Origin: Clostridia bacterium | GTDB taxonomy: Bacteria > Bacillota > Clostridia > Christensenellales > CAG-138 | Assembly: GCA_016293975.1 (NCBI GenBank) | Contig: JAEDCW010000030.1 | Coordinates: 1 to 22,836, forward strand | Direction of reading: 5' to 3' | Length of the DNA: 22,836 bases | Part shown: piece after piece, positions 13,618 to 20,771 of the stretch | How the letters are laid out: each line of letters begins with the position of its first letter | How positions within the stretch are numbered: the stretch's first letter is position 1 | Position numbers and translations under genes: made by a program | The notes under the pieces: model-generated | What the model saw: only the letters and a program-made list of their open reading frames with translations | What the model was told of the DNA's origin: nothing | Databases searched by the model: none

Positions 13618-14403
13618 TTACTGCTCATCAGTGGGCGGACGCTTGGTACATGTCGAGCACGGGTCGACTAAGTCTCTCGGCGGGAGCTTCAGATTGTGCC
13701 ACAGATTGTACTTCTCTGTGTCGGTAATGGCCTTCATTATCCTCTGGGGAGCGTCGGGCATAATTGTCTCAAAGTAGCGAAGCACATCCTTCATCTCCTC
13801 GCGTGTGGTGTATCCTGCGACGGGGCAATGGGGCTTCATAATAGGGAGTTCAAGCTTTCTCGCTACGCCGAGCGCGTACTTCTCCGGGAGGAATACCAGA
13901 GGACGGATTATCGTCACGTCCTTGCGCCCAAGATACGTAACAGGTCCGAATGTGTTGAGGCGGCTTTCGTATAACAGGCTCATAAAGAACGTTTCAAGCA
14001 CGTCTTCGCGGTTATGTCCGAGCGCAACTAAGTTGCATCCACGTTCTACCGCCGCCGAATTGAGAGCACCTCTACGGAGCTTTGCACACAACGCACAGGG
14101 ATGAGTCTCCTTGCGAATGTTGAATACCACGTCGCCTATATCGGTCTTAAGGACCTCGAACGGAACGCCTATTCTCTCGGCGTAGGTGCAAACAGAGGAT
14201 GTGTCCTGCTCTTCAAGTCCCAAATCGAGCATTATTCCGCAAACATCGAACTTGTGCTTTGAAAAATTCTGATACAGCTTAAGCGCGTACATCAGGAGCA
14301 GGCTGTCCTTCCCTCCAGAAACACCGACACAAATCTTATCGCCGTCCTGTATCATATTAAAGCGCTCGTCGGCGCGTCTTACACATCCAAGAACTCTTTT
14401 CAT
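13618..14403 (-). CDS. TtcA-family tRNA thiolation PP-loop ATPase
   Basis: A 261-residue PP-loop ATPase of the TtcA/TtuA family, which activates a tRNA base with ATP and inserts sulfur (2-thiocytidine 32 for TtcA). The PP-loop SGGKDS is at 29-34. C103 and C106 (HPCALC) and C193 (KPHCP) match the three cysteines that hold the iron-sulfur cluster in this family. A further pair, C249 and C252 (DPCSTC), near the C-terminus recalls the extra zinc site of TtuA-like members. Whether the target is C32 or another position is not decided by sequence. The ATG at 14403 has GGAGG five bases upstream and is preferred over an in-frame TTG at 14415. It has its own promoter. Confidence 0.85.
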   Translation of the reverse strand: MKRVLGCVRRADERFNMIQDGDKICVGVSGGKDSLLLMYALKLYQNFSKHKFDVCGIMLDLGLEEQDTSSVCTYAERIGVPFEVLKTDIGDVVFNIRKETHPCALCAKLRRGALNSAAVERGCNLVALGHNREDVLETFFMSLLYESRLNTFGPVTYLGRKDVTIIRPLVFLPEKYALGVARKLELPIMKPHCPVAGYTTREEMKDVLRYFETIMPDAPQRIMKAITDTEKYNLWHNLKLPPRDLVDPCSTCTKRPPTDEQ

Positions 14404-14432
14404 GAGGTCCTCCAAAAAAACAAATACTCTTT

Positions 14433-14461
14433 ATTATACTTTATACGCCTCATATCGACAA
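14433..14461 (-). promoter_or_regulatory. Promoter of ttcA-like gene
   Basis: Minus strand: TTGTCG (14456-14461), a 17-bp spacer and a perfect -10 TATAAT (14433-14438), about 30 bases before the ATG. The -35 lies within one arm of a 10-bp inverted repeat. Confidence 0.75.
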
Positions 14462-14509
14462 TACACAAACTGAGCAAGCACAGTAAAGCCGCTATAGTTG
14501 TATTGTCGA
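14455..14509. repeat. Perfect 10-bp inverted repeat over the ttcA -35 box
   Basis: TCGACAATAC (14455-14464) and GTATTGTCGA (14500-14509) are exact reverse complements separated by 35 bases. The left arm contains the -35 of the ttcA-like promoter. The arms could be two sites for one regulator or a hairpin in a longer transcript. Confidence 0.6.
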
Positions 14510-14574
14510 AACGGTTTTGAGCCAATCGAATATAGCTATGAAAAGATTCGACTGTGAGGATGAAGCTTATAATA

Positions 14575-14605
14575 AAGAAAACGCCCGGACGAAGTTATTC
14601 GGGCG
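14575..14605 (-). terminator. Terminator after hdeD-like gene
   Basis: On the minus strand CGCCCG/CGGGCG pair (14600-14605 with 14582-14587) around a 12-base loop and are followed by TTTTCTTTATTA. It lies about 57 bases after the stop of the HdeD-like gene and closes the small ORF-ftsH-hdeD unit. Confidence 0.75.
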
Positions 14606-14661
14606 CTTTGCACAAATGCAGATACTATTATTTCTTGATGAACTGGTCATACATTTCGCAT

Positions 14662-15204
14662 TTATCGGCGCGAGCCTACTTTGCTGAAAGCGATGATAAT
14701 TGCTTCCACACCGGATGCGATAAGATAGATTCCTACCAGTGTGCCTGCGGTGATAAAGGTAAATGCCGGTTTAAACAGCATCACAACACCGAGAATCAGA
14801 CCCAGTATGTTTACCACCAACGAGATGTAGTAATAAACACTTCCTGCGGTTAACCGAATCAGATTCAGATGTGTCATGCGTGAAATACAGTGGGCTATAA
14901 ACCATAGCGGGAACGCGATGGACAGAATCCATTTTCCTGTTTCCGGATGTGTCACCAGTATGATGCCCGCCATTACGCCAAGCACACCGAAAATCAATGA
15001 GATAACGGGGCCAAATCCCGTATAGCGCTCTGCTTTGATGTAAAAAACAATATCACAGACGCCTGTTATCACGGCAATCAACCCATAGATTACAGTAAAC
15101 CAGGTAAACATGCTTTCCGGACGGATAAACGTGAAAACTCCGAGCAAAAGCATACACAGACCGGAAATGAACCCGATCCAGCCAAAGCCAGAACGATTTT
15201 TCAT
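14662..15204 (-). CDS. HdeD-family (DUF308) membrane protein
   Basis: A 180-residue integral membrane protein with six predicted hydrophobic segments in pairs, typical of the HdeD/DUF308 family. The segments fall at about 8-27, 33-55, 64-85, 91-107, 121-143 and 150-172. In enterobacteria HdeD is linked to acid resistance; the molecular role in Bacillota is not known. The ATG overlaps the ftsH stop in an ATGA arrangement, so the two are translationally coupled and likely work together. Like ftsH it mostly uses ATC/ATT for isoleucine, unlike the glm genes which use ATA often, which suggests common foreign origin. A FtsH-plus-HdeD pairing is also known from transferable stress-tolerance loci of other bacteria. 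Confidence 0.82.
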   Translation of the reverse strand: MKNRSGFGWIGFISGLCMLLLGVFTFIRPESMFTWFTVIYGLIAVITGVCDIVFYIKAERYTGFGPVISLIFGVLGVMAGIILVTHPETGKWILSIAFPLWFIAHCISRMTHLNLIRLTAGSVYYYISLVVNILGLILGVVMLFKPAFTFITAGTLVGIYLIASGVEAIIIAFSKVGSRR

Positions 15205-17021
15205 TGCTGTACATCTCCTTTCTGCAGGATGCGCATAAATTCTTCGCCGGTAATGGTTTCTTTTTCATACAAGTACTGCGCCAGCATGTCGAGCAGTTCA
15301 CGATTCTCCCGTAGGATGCGTCTCGCTTTTTCATGCTGTTCCTTCACGGTAGCAATTACTTTGCGGTCGATTTCCTTCTGTGTATCGGCGGAGCAAGCCA
15401 GAGACACATCGCCGCCCAAATACTGGTTTGTCACGGTTTCCAAAGCCACCATACCGAATTCGTCGTTCATGCCGTAGCGGGTTATCATAGCACGCGCGAG
15501 TCTTGTAGCCTGCTCGATGTCGTTGGAAGCGCCCGTTGTGATTTGACCGAACACGATTTCTTCAGCCGCACGGCCGCCCGTGAACGACGCTATCTTGTTT
15601 TCCAATTCCTCTTTTGTCAGCAGGCACTTGTCCTGTTGCTCTACCTGCATCGTATAACCGAGTGCGCCTGAGGTTCTGGGAATAATCGTAATCTTTTGTA
15701 CAGGAGCGGAACTAGTCTGCATGGCGGCAACAAGAGCGTGGCCGATTTCATGGTAAGCTACCACTTTCTTCTCCTCGTCGGAGAGAATGGCGTTCTTCTT
15801 TTGGTAGCCTGCAAGTACGACCTCGATACTCTCTTCGAAATCTGCCTGCGTTACAATTGCACGGTTATTGCGCACTGCACGCAGGGCAGCTTCGTTGACG
15901 ATATTGGCGAGCTCAGCGCCGGATGTACCGGCTGCCATTCTGGCGATGGTATGGAAATCCACGTCCGGGGCCGCCTTGACTTTGCGAGCGTGAACCTTCA
16001 AGATTTCTTCTCGTCCCTTCAAATCGGGTAGTTCAACGGGAACACGCCTGTCAAAACGTCCGGGACGGGTCAGCGCCGGGTCGAGGGATTCAGGTCTGTT
16101 AGTTGCCGCAAGGATAATGACGCCGTTGTTTCCTTCAAAGCCGTCCATCTCTGTGAGCAACTGGTTCAACGTTTGCTCGCGCTCGTCGTTGCCGCCGAAC
16201 TGGCCGTCACGCCTCTTGCCTATGGCATCGATCTCATCGATAAACACAATACAAGGTGCTTTTTCCTTTGCCTGCTGGAACAGGTCTCGCACTTTGCTGG
16301 CACCCATACCAACGAACATCTCCACGAATTCCGAGCCGGACATGGAGAAGAAGGGGACGTTTGCCTCGCCGGCTACTGCCTTTGCCAACATGGTTTTACC
16401 GGTACCGGGAGGGCCCACAAGCAAAAGCCCTTTCGGCATGGAAGCGCCCACTTCCGTGTATTTCTTGGGATTGTGCAGATAATCCACGATTTCCGCCAGG
16501 CTTTCTTTTGCTTCTTCCTCGCCGGCAACATCGCTAAAATGAATACCGTCGGTTGACTGGACGTAAATCTTCGCATTGCTCTTACCGAAGGACATGGAGT
16601 TTTTGCCGCCCATCTGTTGCATCATCTTTTTACTCATATACTGTCCGAGGCCGATAAATATCACGAGCGGCAGGACAAATGAGAGCAGGAAGCTTATGAT
16701 TGGTGATGTTGTTTCCGTAATGTCCTTAGAGAAAGTAGCGCCCGCGGCGTACAGACGTTCTGTTAGGGACGGATCGTCCATGAGACCGGTTTTATAGATG
16801 GTCGTCTCTTCTTTATCCGTGAATGTAATCTGCGTGTCCGACACCTCTACCTGACCGATATTTTCTTCATCGATCATATTCATAAACGCGCCGTAGTCAA
16901 CTTCGATTACCTGCTGTTGGAGCAACAGCGGCGCTACAAGTATATTAAACAAAAGCAAAACCAGAAGTACAATTCCATAGTAATAAATAAGAGGCTTTTT
17001 GGGTGATTTCACTTCTTTCAT
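15201..17021 (-). CDS. ftsH: FtsH ATP-dependent zinc metalloprotease
   Basis: Membrane-bound AAA+ protease of 606 residues that unfolds and degrades membrane and short-lived cytosolic proteins as a hexamer. Two transmembrane segments, at about 11-33 and 108-126, flank a short extracytoplasmic domain. The AAA domain shows Walker A GPPGTGKT (203-210), Walker B IVFIDEID and the pore loop FVGMGASKVR. The protease domain has zinc motif HEIGH (424-428) and the third ligand D501 (TTGASND). All key residues are present. The ATG has a GGGAGG site upstream, 24 bases after a small ORF with which it may form an operon, and it overlaps the HdeD-like gene. Codon use and the absence of the usual tilS-hpt neighbours suggest an accessory copy rather than the core housekeeping one. 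Confidence 0.96.
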   Translation of the reverse strand: MKEVKSPKKPLIYYYGIVLLVLLLFNILVAPLLLQQQVIEVDYGAFMNMIDEENIGQVEVSDTQITFTDKEETTIYKTGLMDDPSLTERLYAAGATFSKDITETTSPIISFLLSFVLPLVIFIGLGQYMSKKMMQQMGGKNSMSFGKSNAKIYVQSTDGIHFSDVAGEEEAKESLAEIVDYLHNPKKYTEVGASMPKGLLLVGPPGTGKTMLAKAVAGEANVPFFSMSGSEFVEMFVGMGASKVRDLFQQAKEKAPCIVFIDEIDAIGKRRDGQFGGNDEREQTLNQLLTEMDGFEGNNGVIILAATNRPESLDPALTRPGRFDRRVPVELPDLKGREEILKVHARKVKAAPDVDFHTIARMAAGTSGAELANIVNEAALRAVRNNRAIVTQADFEESIEVVLAGYQKKNAILSDEEKKVVAYHEIGHALVAAMQTSSAPVQKITIIPRTSGALGYTMQVEQQDKCLLTKEELENKIASFTGGRAAEEIVFGQITTGASNDIEQATRLARAMITRYGMNDEFGMVALETVTNQYLGGDVSLACSADTQKEIDRKVIATVKEQHEKARRILRENRELLDMLAQYLYEKETITGEEFMRILQKGDVQQ

Positions 17022-17045
17022 GATGCGTTTCCTCCCTGTTGATAA

Positions 17046-17222
17046 TCAAACTGTGACGCGATTACATTGTGGAATGCTGCGGCACTTCTTTTGCGTATTG
17101 TGGGATAATAGGCTAAGCTTTACTGCTTGCGGCAGCTCGATTTTTGCCCTGTTCTCCGCAGATTTATTGACCCGTTCAACCGGCTGCGGCTTTGCATATT
17201 GGCAATTCGTAGCTTCAATCAT
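17046..17222 (-). CDS. Small 58-residue protein upstream of ftsH (hypothetical)
   Basis: A short frame whose ATG at 17222 is preceded by GGAGAG at good spacing. A GTG at 17234 in the same frame lacks a ribosome site. The product is hydrophilic and basic, without a membrane segment, and has a proline-rich start and cysteines at 7, 47 and 53. I do not recognise a family. It sits between a TGnTATAAT promoter and ftsH, 24 bases before the ftsH start, so it is probably co-transcribed. It might be a regulator or adaptor of FtsH, or a remnant gene. Position and ribosome site are the main support. Confidence 0.5.
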   Translation of the reverse strand: MIEATNCQYAKPQPVERVNKSAENRAKIELPQAVKLSLLSHNTQKKCRSIPQCNRVTV

Positions 17223-17248
17223 AAAGCTCTCCACGCCCTATCACGGTT

Positions 17249-17254
17249 ATTATA
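17249..17254 (-). promoter_or_regulatory. Extended -10 promoter of the small ORF-ftsH-hdeD unit
   Basis: The minus strand reads TGCTATAAT, an extended -10 (TGn + TATAAT), 26 bases before the ATG of the small ORF. No good -35 is seen at 16-18 bp, which is normal for extended -10 promoters. Confidence 0.6.
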
Positions 17255-17426
17255 GCATGTAACTGAAACAGCAGATTGCAGTATCGGTATGTTTTGCAAA
17301 TTCTTCAAATTTGCCACATTTCGCTGCAAGTATTCTCAATTTGTGATTTCGGCGCAGTAAGATTGGTAAAAGGCAACAAATTTCGATGTGTCATTCAATG
17401 GATAAGAATGTTTGGGAAGTGGCTAT

Positions 17427-17460
17427 AAAAAACCTCCGTATGGTTGTTCCATACAGAGGT
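17427..17460 (-). terminator. Terminator after the VanW-family gene
   Basis: On the minus strand ACCTC-T-GTATGG pairs with CCATAC-G-GAGGT around loop AACAA (11 pairs with one mismatch), followed by TTTTTTA. It lies 23 bases after the stop codon at 17483. Confidence 0.93.
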
Positions 17461-17482
17461 CTTATCGTTGACTGAACTGTTG

Positions 17483-19006
17483 TTAGTTTCCGTTAGGTTT
17501 TGGCAGTCGGGGGTCGCCTGTACCTATTTTAATTTGTCCGGTAACCGCACGGTATATATCGGTGTACAGCACTTCGGTTCCAACCCTCTCGCCGTTTATG
17601 AGCTTATAGCGGTATGCCGTTGCCCTGTAACCATCTCGTGCGGAAACGTATGTCTCGCTATAGCCTGTGGGCCATGTGGGAACCTCGATGTACTCGGTCT
17701 TACCCGGCTTGAGGACTTCTTCTGTAATGCCCTCTATCTCATATGTTACGCCGTCGGGAAGAGGTTCACCGTATATGTAAACTGTCATTATGTAATTGAC
17801 GTTGTCCTCATAGGCGAATATATACAGGGGAGCGTTAGTGTTGTTTTTAAACTTAAGGTCAGGACCGCCCGTTGAAACGGTAGCATCAAGACCGTAATCG
17901 GTATACGATGAGGGCCATGAGTGACGGTTCCTCTCGATTATCTCGATTTCGGGTCCTGCTTGAAGCAGTGCATCGTATAGAGTGGTGGATACCTGACATA
18001 TACCGCCGCCGGGCTGAAGCTCATAGCGTGAACCGTTTACGATTCCGGGAGCAAGCAACCAACCATCCTTCTCGTATCTGGGGCCTATGAACTCGTTGAA
18101 TGAAAGTTCAGCGCCGGGCTCAACAACACAGCCGTTGAGTATCCTTGCTGCTTTCTGTATGTTTCTCATACGCGCCGCCGTATGCAGACTTGCGGTCGCA
18201 CCGTAGTGGGTCTGGAAAGAACTTCTCAGTGCTATCGACGACTGGAGATCCTCGATGGTAATATCGGGTTCTGTGTATACGAGTTCAGGAGTGAACGTGA
18301 CATTATATTTGCCTGCCGAAACCGAATCCGAAATTGTCTTAACGAGCACGTCGGCATCGATACCAAAGCCCTGATCTCCCTCGTGATAATTGAATGTAGG
18401 TTCGGTAGCGGTCTTGTCGGGAGTCATAGAGGCGTTTACAGCGGGGGTGTTGACCGATGCTTCGATATTTGCGACAAACTTGGATATCGCCTCTTCGGAA
18501 GCGCTGTAACTAATCGTGTATGCCTTGCCTTCCTTCTTTAGATCGCTCTGAGCACTCATGTTGGCAAAGAACGTATCACTGCGGCCCAAAGCTATAGCCT
18601 CTCTGAGAACTTCATCTAGGTTGTCGTGAAGCCCCAAGTCCTGCGCCGAAAGCACCCAAAGACCCGTTCCGACATTAACGGAAACGCAGGTGTCATCTGC
18701 CGTGGTCTTAATTTCGTCCTTGAGCAGTGCCCACGCGTCATTGTATGTCAGCCCCGAGATATCTTTTCCGTTTACGGTTATGCCCTCACAGAATGTAGAA
18801 TTATATATATATGAAGCTACTTCAGCCTGTGTGGGTTTGAGCGTGAACATGAGTACGCATACGACTATAAGTGCAACGACTATTGCCCCAAATGCTCCCC
18901 AAGCAATCGTCAGGAGTGGCGAGGCACGCCTTTTCTTTTTCTTTCTGCGTGTAGTATTATTCTTCTTGCCGCTATCGGCATAGTTTTTGCGTTCTTCTTG
19001 GTTCAT
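17483..19006 (-). CDS. VanW-family membrane-anchored protein with G5-like tail
   Basis: A 507-residue cell-envelope protein. A very basic cytoplasmic N-terminus (TRRKKKKRR) precedes one transmembrane segment at about 30-55, so the bulk lies outside the membrane. Residues about 75-250 resemble the putative peptidoglycan-binding domain (PG_binding_4) of YoaR-like proteins. Residues 275-400 form the VanW domain with its hallmark PGGGICQVSTTLY (332-344). The last about 80 residues resemble a G5 domain. VanW is named from vancomycin-resistance clusters, but its biochemical function is unknown; such proteins are common in Clostridia without resistance genes, and none are visible here. The ATG has GGAGAG upstream. 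A promoter overlaps the last codons of pgeF. Confidence 0.9.
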   Translation of the reverse strand: MNQEERKNYADSGKKNNTTRRKKKKRRASPLLTIAWGAFGAIVVALIVVCVLMFTLKPTQAEVASYIYNSTFCEGITVNGKDISGLTYNDAWALLKDEIKTTADDTCVSVNVGTGLWVLSAQDLGLHDNLDEVLREAIALGRSDTFFANMSAQSDLKKEGKAYTISYSASEEAISKFVANIEASVNTPAVNASMTPDKTATEPTFNYHEGDQGFGIDADVLVKTISDSVSAGKYNVTFTPELVYTEPDITIEDLQSSIALRSSFQTHYGATASLHTAARMRNIQKAARILNGCVVEPGAELSFNEFIGPRYEKDGWLLAPGIVNGSRYELQPGGGICQVSTTLYDALLQAGPEIEIIERNRHSWPSSYTDYGLDATVSTGGPDLKFKNNTNAPLYIFAYEDNVNYIMTVYIYGEPLPDGVTYEIEGITEEVLKPGKTEYIEVPTWPTGYSETYVSARDGYRATAYRYKLINGERVGTEVLYTDIYRAVTGQIKIGTGDPRLPKPNGN

Positions 19007-19057
19007 TTTGCTCTCCTTAAAAGCATTTTCCTGTAATAATAGCTAAAGACACGTTTA

Positions 19058-19086
19058 ATTATAATCAAGCGCCTATTGTTTGGCAA
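19058..19086 (-). promoter_or_regulatory. Promoter of the VanW-family gene
   Basis: Minus strand: TTGCCA (19081-19086), a 17-bp spacer and a perfect -10 TATAAT (19058-19063). The -35 lies in the last codons of pgeF, about 50 bases before the vanW-family ATG, allowing separate expression. Confidence 0.75.
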
Positions 19087-19942
19087 CAGATGAATTGTAA
19101 ATTTTCATGTATGCAATCATAGAGCCGGTTATGCCGCGATCGCGCCTGTAGGAGAAGAAATCATCATCAAGCTCATAAGTACAGGCGTGCATGAGCGTTA
19201 TGTGCTCGGGATTTATTCCCGCTTCGAGCATCTGTATTGCCCCTGCGGCCTCGATATCGAGATATGCCTTCTCCCCCTTTACGGATGTTATGAGGCAGTC
19301 CGCACCGAATTCGCGCACAAAACGTTCTCCAAGAGAATAATCGACCTCAAAGCATTTGCCGCAGATGCACGGACCTACGCAGGTGATTATATCGGCAGGG
19401 TCGGCGCCGAAGTTACGCGTCATTGCCTCGACAACGTTTTTTCCTATGCGTGCAATAGTGCCCTTCCATCCGGCATGACACAGACCAATAGAGCGTGTCA
19501 CGGGGTCGAAAAAGAAGTACGCGCTGCAGTCGGCATGTGAGGTCACGAGCGTTATATCGGGATCGTTTGTGACAAACCCGTCCGAGAATTGAAGAGGGTC
19601 GCGCAGTATGCCGCAGCCGCCCGCGGTTTTGTCTATTACGAGTACATTGTTGGAGTGCTCGTGGTTGACGAGCGCCATAGATTCTATGTCGAGTCCCTGC
19701 TCGCCACAAAGTATGCGGAAGTTTTTTAAGACATTCTCATCGGAATCATCTCTCGTGAAGCAGAGATTGAGCGAACTGCATCCGCCTTCACTTATGCCTC
19801 CGACACGAGTTGTAAAGCCGTGCTTTAAGCAATCGAATTCGTTCAGCTTGGCGCAGGTGAATGTCGAAGTCTTATCGAACTGTCTGCGAACAAAACCCGT
19901 GTTAAACTTGAGGCTCGCCTCTCTGTACTGCTCAGTTGTCAT
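19073..19942 (-). CDS. pgeF: Peptidoglycan editing factor PgeF (YfiH/YlmD family)
   Basis: A 289-residue member of the YfiH/YlmD 'laccase-domain' family (DUF152). In Escherichia coli PgeF keeps wrong amino acids out of peptidoglycan precursors; purine nucleoside activities have been reported for relatives. The zinc site is visible as H96 (NHEHSN), C139 (SHADCS) and H156 (CHAGWKGT), followed by the GPCICGKCFEV segment. The TRVGGISEGG start motif is at 45-54. The ATG at 19942 is preferred; upstream in-frame TTG/GTG codons lie inside nrdR. It overlaps the nrdR stop by 11 bases without a strong ribosome site of its own, so coupled translation is likely. Old labels such as 'multicopper polyphenol oxidase' should be treated with caution. 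Confidence 0.92.
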   Translation of the reverse strand: MTTEQYREASLKFNTGFVRRQFDKTSTFTCAKLNEFDCLKHGFTTRVGGISEGGCSSLNLCFTRDDSDENVLKNFRILCGEQGLDIESMALVNHEHSNNVLVIDKTAGGCGILRDPLQFSDGFVTNDPDITLVTSHADCSAYFFFDPVTRSIGLCHAGWKGTIARIGKNVVEAMTRNFGADPADIITCVGPCICGKCFEVDYSLGERFVREFGADCLITSVKGEKAYLDIEAAGAIQMLEAGINPEHITLMHACTYELDDDFFSYRRDRGITGSMIAYMKIYNSSVAKQ

Positions 19943-20399
19943 GCTGTTTTTCACCAAGGAGCTGTTTGATTTCGTTCATAAATGTATTTATATCGGTAAA
20001 CTGCCTGTAGACGGAGGCAAAGCGCACATATGCGACCTCGTCGAGCTTCTTGAGCCTTTCCATGACGATAGAACCTATGGTGGCGCTGTCTACTTCTTGC
20101 TCCAAAAGATTGTTGACGTCTTTCTCAACGCCGTCTACGAGATGGTCAATATCCGCAGCGGAAACAGGGCGTTTTTCACACGCCTTGCGCACACCGGCTC
20201 TGACTTTCATAATGTCAAAGGGTTCGCGGCTTCCGTCCTTTTTTATTACCATAACAGGCAGGTCTTCTATTTTTTCGTAGGTGGTGAATCTCTTTCCGCA
20301 GACAATGCATTCACGCCTGCGACGGATAGCCGTCCCGTCATCGGTTGGTCTTGTATCAATGACCTTGCTTTCCATACTTTGGCAAAATCTGCATTTCAT
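19932..20399 (-). CDS. nrdR: Transcriptional repressor NrdR
   Basis: NrdR, 155 residues, the nucleotide-sensing repressor of ribonucleotide reductase genes. An N-terminal zinc ribbon has C3, C6, C31 and C34. It includes the conserved stretch DTRPTDDGTAIRRRREC and is followed by an ATP-cone domain at about 46-136 that binds ATP/dATP. The length equals the family norm. A longer frame begins 96 bases upstream but has no similarity; the start at 20399 has GGAGG nine bases upstream. A TGCTATAAT extended -10 lies in the region before it. Its 3' end overlaps pgeF. No ribonucleotide reductase genes and no obvious NrdR boxes are in the window. Confidence 0.96.
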   Translation of the reverse strand: MKCRFCQSMESKVIDTRPTDDGTAIRRRRECIVCGKRFTTYEKIEDLPVMVIKKDGSREPFDIMKVRAGVRKACEKRPVSAADIDHLVDGVEKDVNNLLEQEVDSATIGSIVMERLKKLDEVAYVRFASVYRQFTDINTFMNEIKQLLGEKQHDN

Positions 20400-20482
20400 T
20401 CCGTCGAACCTCCGTTGTTTGCCTGTATTATAGCATAAGTTCGGGTTTTGTGGAATGATTGGCTTTGCTTGGTAAAACATAC

Positions 20483-20511
20483 TTGAAAGGAGCATATAGT
20501 TTGTGTATAAT
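20483..20511 (+). promoter_or_regulatory. Promoter of the SCIFF-maturase unit
   Basis: TTGAAA (20483-20488), a 17-bp spacer and a perfect -10 TATAAT (20506-20511) lie 30 bases before the SCIFF ATG. Confidence 0.85.
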
Positions 20512-20541
20512 AATCTTTAATTAAAATTGGAGGATAAAAGC

Positions 20542-20685
20542 ATGAAGCACATTAAAACTGTTCAGCAGCCCTGCATTAAGACAGACGCATCAACAGGCTG
20601 CGGCGAGTGCCAGGCTTCCTGCCAGTCGGCTTGCAAGACATCTTGCACCGTGGCAAACCAGAAGTGTCGTAAAGAAAACAAGTAA
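20542..20685 (+). CDS. scfA: SCIFF ranthipeptide precursor
   Basis: A 47-residue precursor of the SCIFF class ('six cysteines in forty-five residues'), a ribosomal peptide that the neighbouring radical-SAM enzyme crosslinks with thioethers. The start MKHIKT and the core CGECQASCQSACKTSCT are the family signature. Cysteines lie at 20, 23, 27, 31, 35 and 42, plus an extra one at 11. C31 and T36 have the same five-residue spacing as the Cys-Thr thioether I recall for the clostridial peptide CteA. GGAGG precedes the ATG. The peptide is nearly universal in Clostridia; relatives have been linked to quorum sensing, but its role is not settled. A hairpin separates it from the maturase gene, a common way to make more precursor than enzyme. 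Confidence 0.96.
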   Translation: MKHIKTVQQPCIKTDASTGCGECQASCQSACKTSCTVANQKCRKENK

Positions 20686-20710
20686 TCCAAAAGGGCAAAC
20701 AAAAGCTTCG

Positions 20711-20742
20711 AGGGCGCATAGCATAGCGGTGCTTGGCGCCCT
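20711..20742 (+). terminator. Attenuator-like hairpin between SCIFF and maturase genes
   Basis: AGGGCGC (20711-20717) pairs perfectly with GCGCCCT (20736-20742) over an 18-base loop. The tail, TTGACTTGTTTG, is T-rich but broken, so it would be a weak terminator or an RNA-stabilising 3' end that lets part of the transcripts reach the maturase gene 30 bases on. Confidence 0.6.
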
Positions 20743-20771
20743 TGACTTGTTTGTAACAGGGAGGTAATGAT

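Noticed and set aside
17483..19006. Vancomycin-resistance locus suggested by the VanW domain
   Set aside because: No VanA/H/X/Y or sensor-kinase genes are nearby, and VanW-domain proteins are common in Clostridia outside resistance clusters.
20400..20495. N-terminal extension of NrdR
   Set aside because: The extra 32 codons contain a promoter-like TGCTATAAT and have no similarity to NrdR, whose conserved sequence begins exactly at MKCRFC with a ribosome site.
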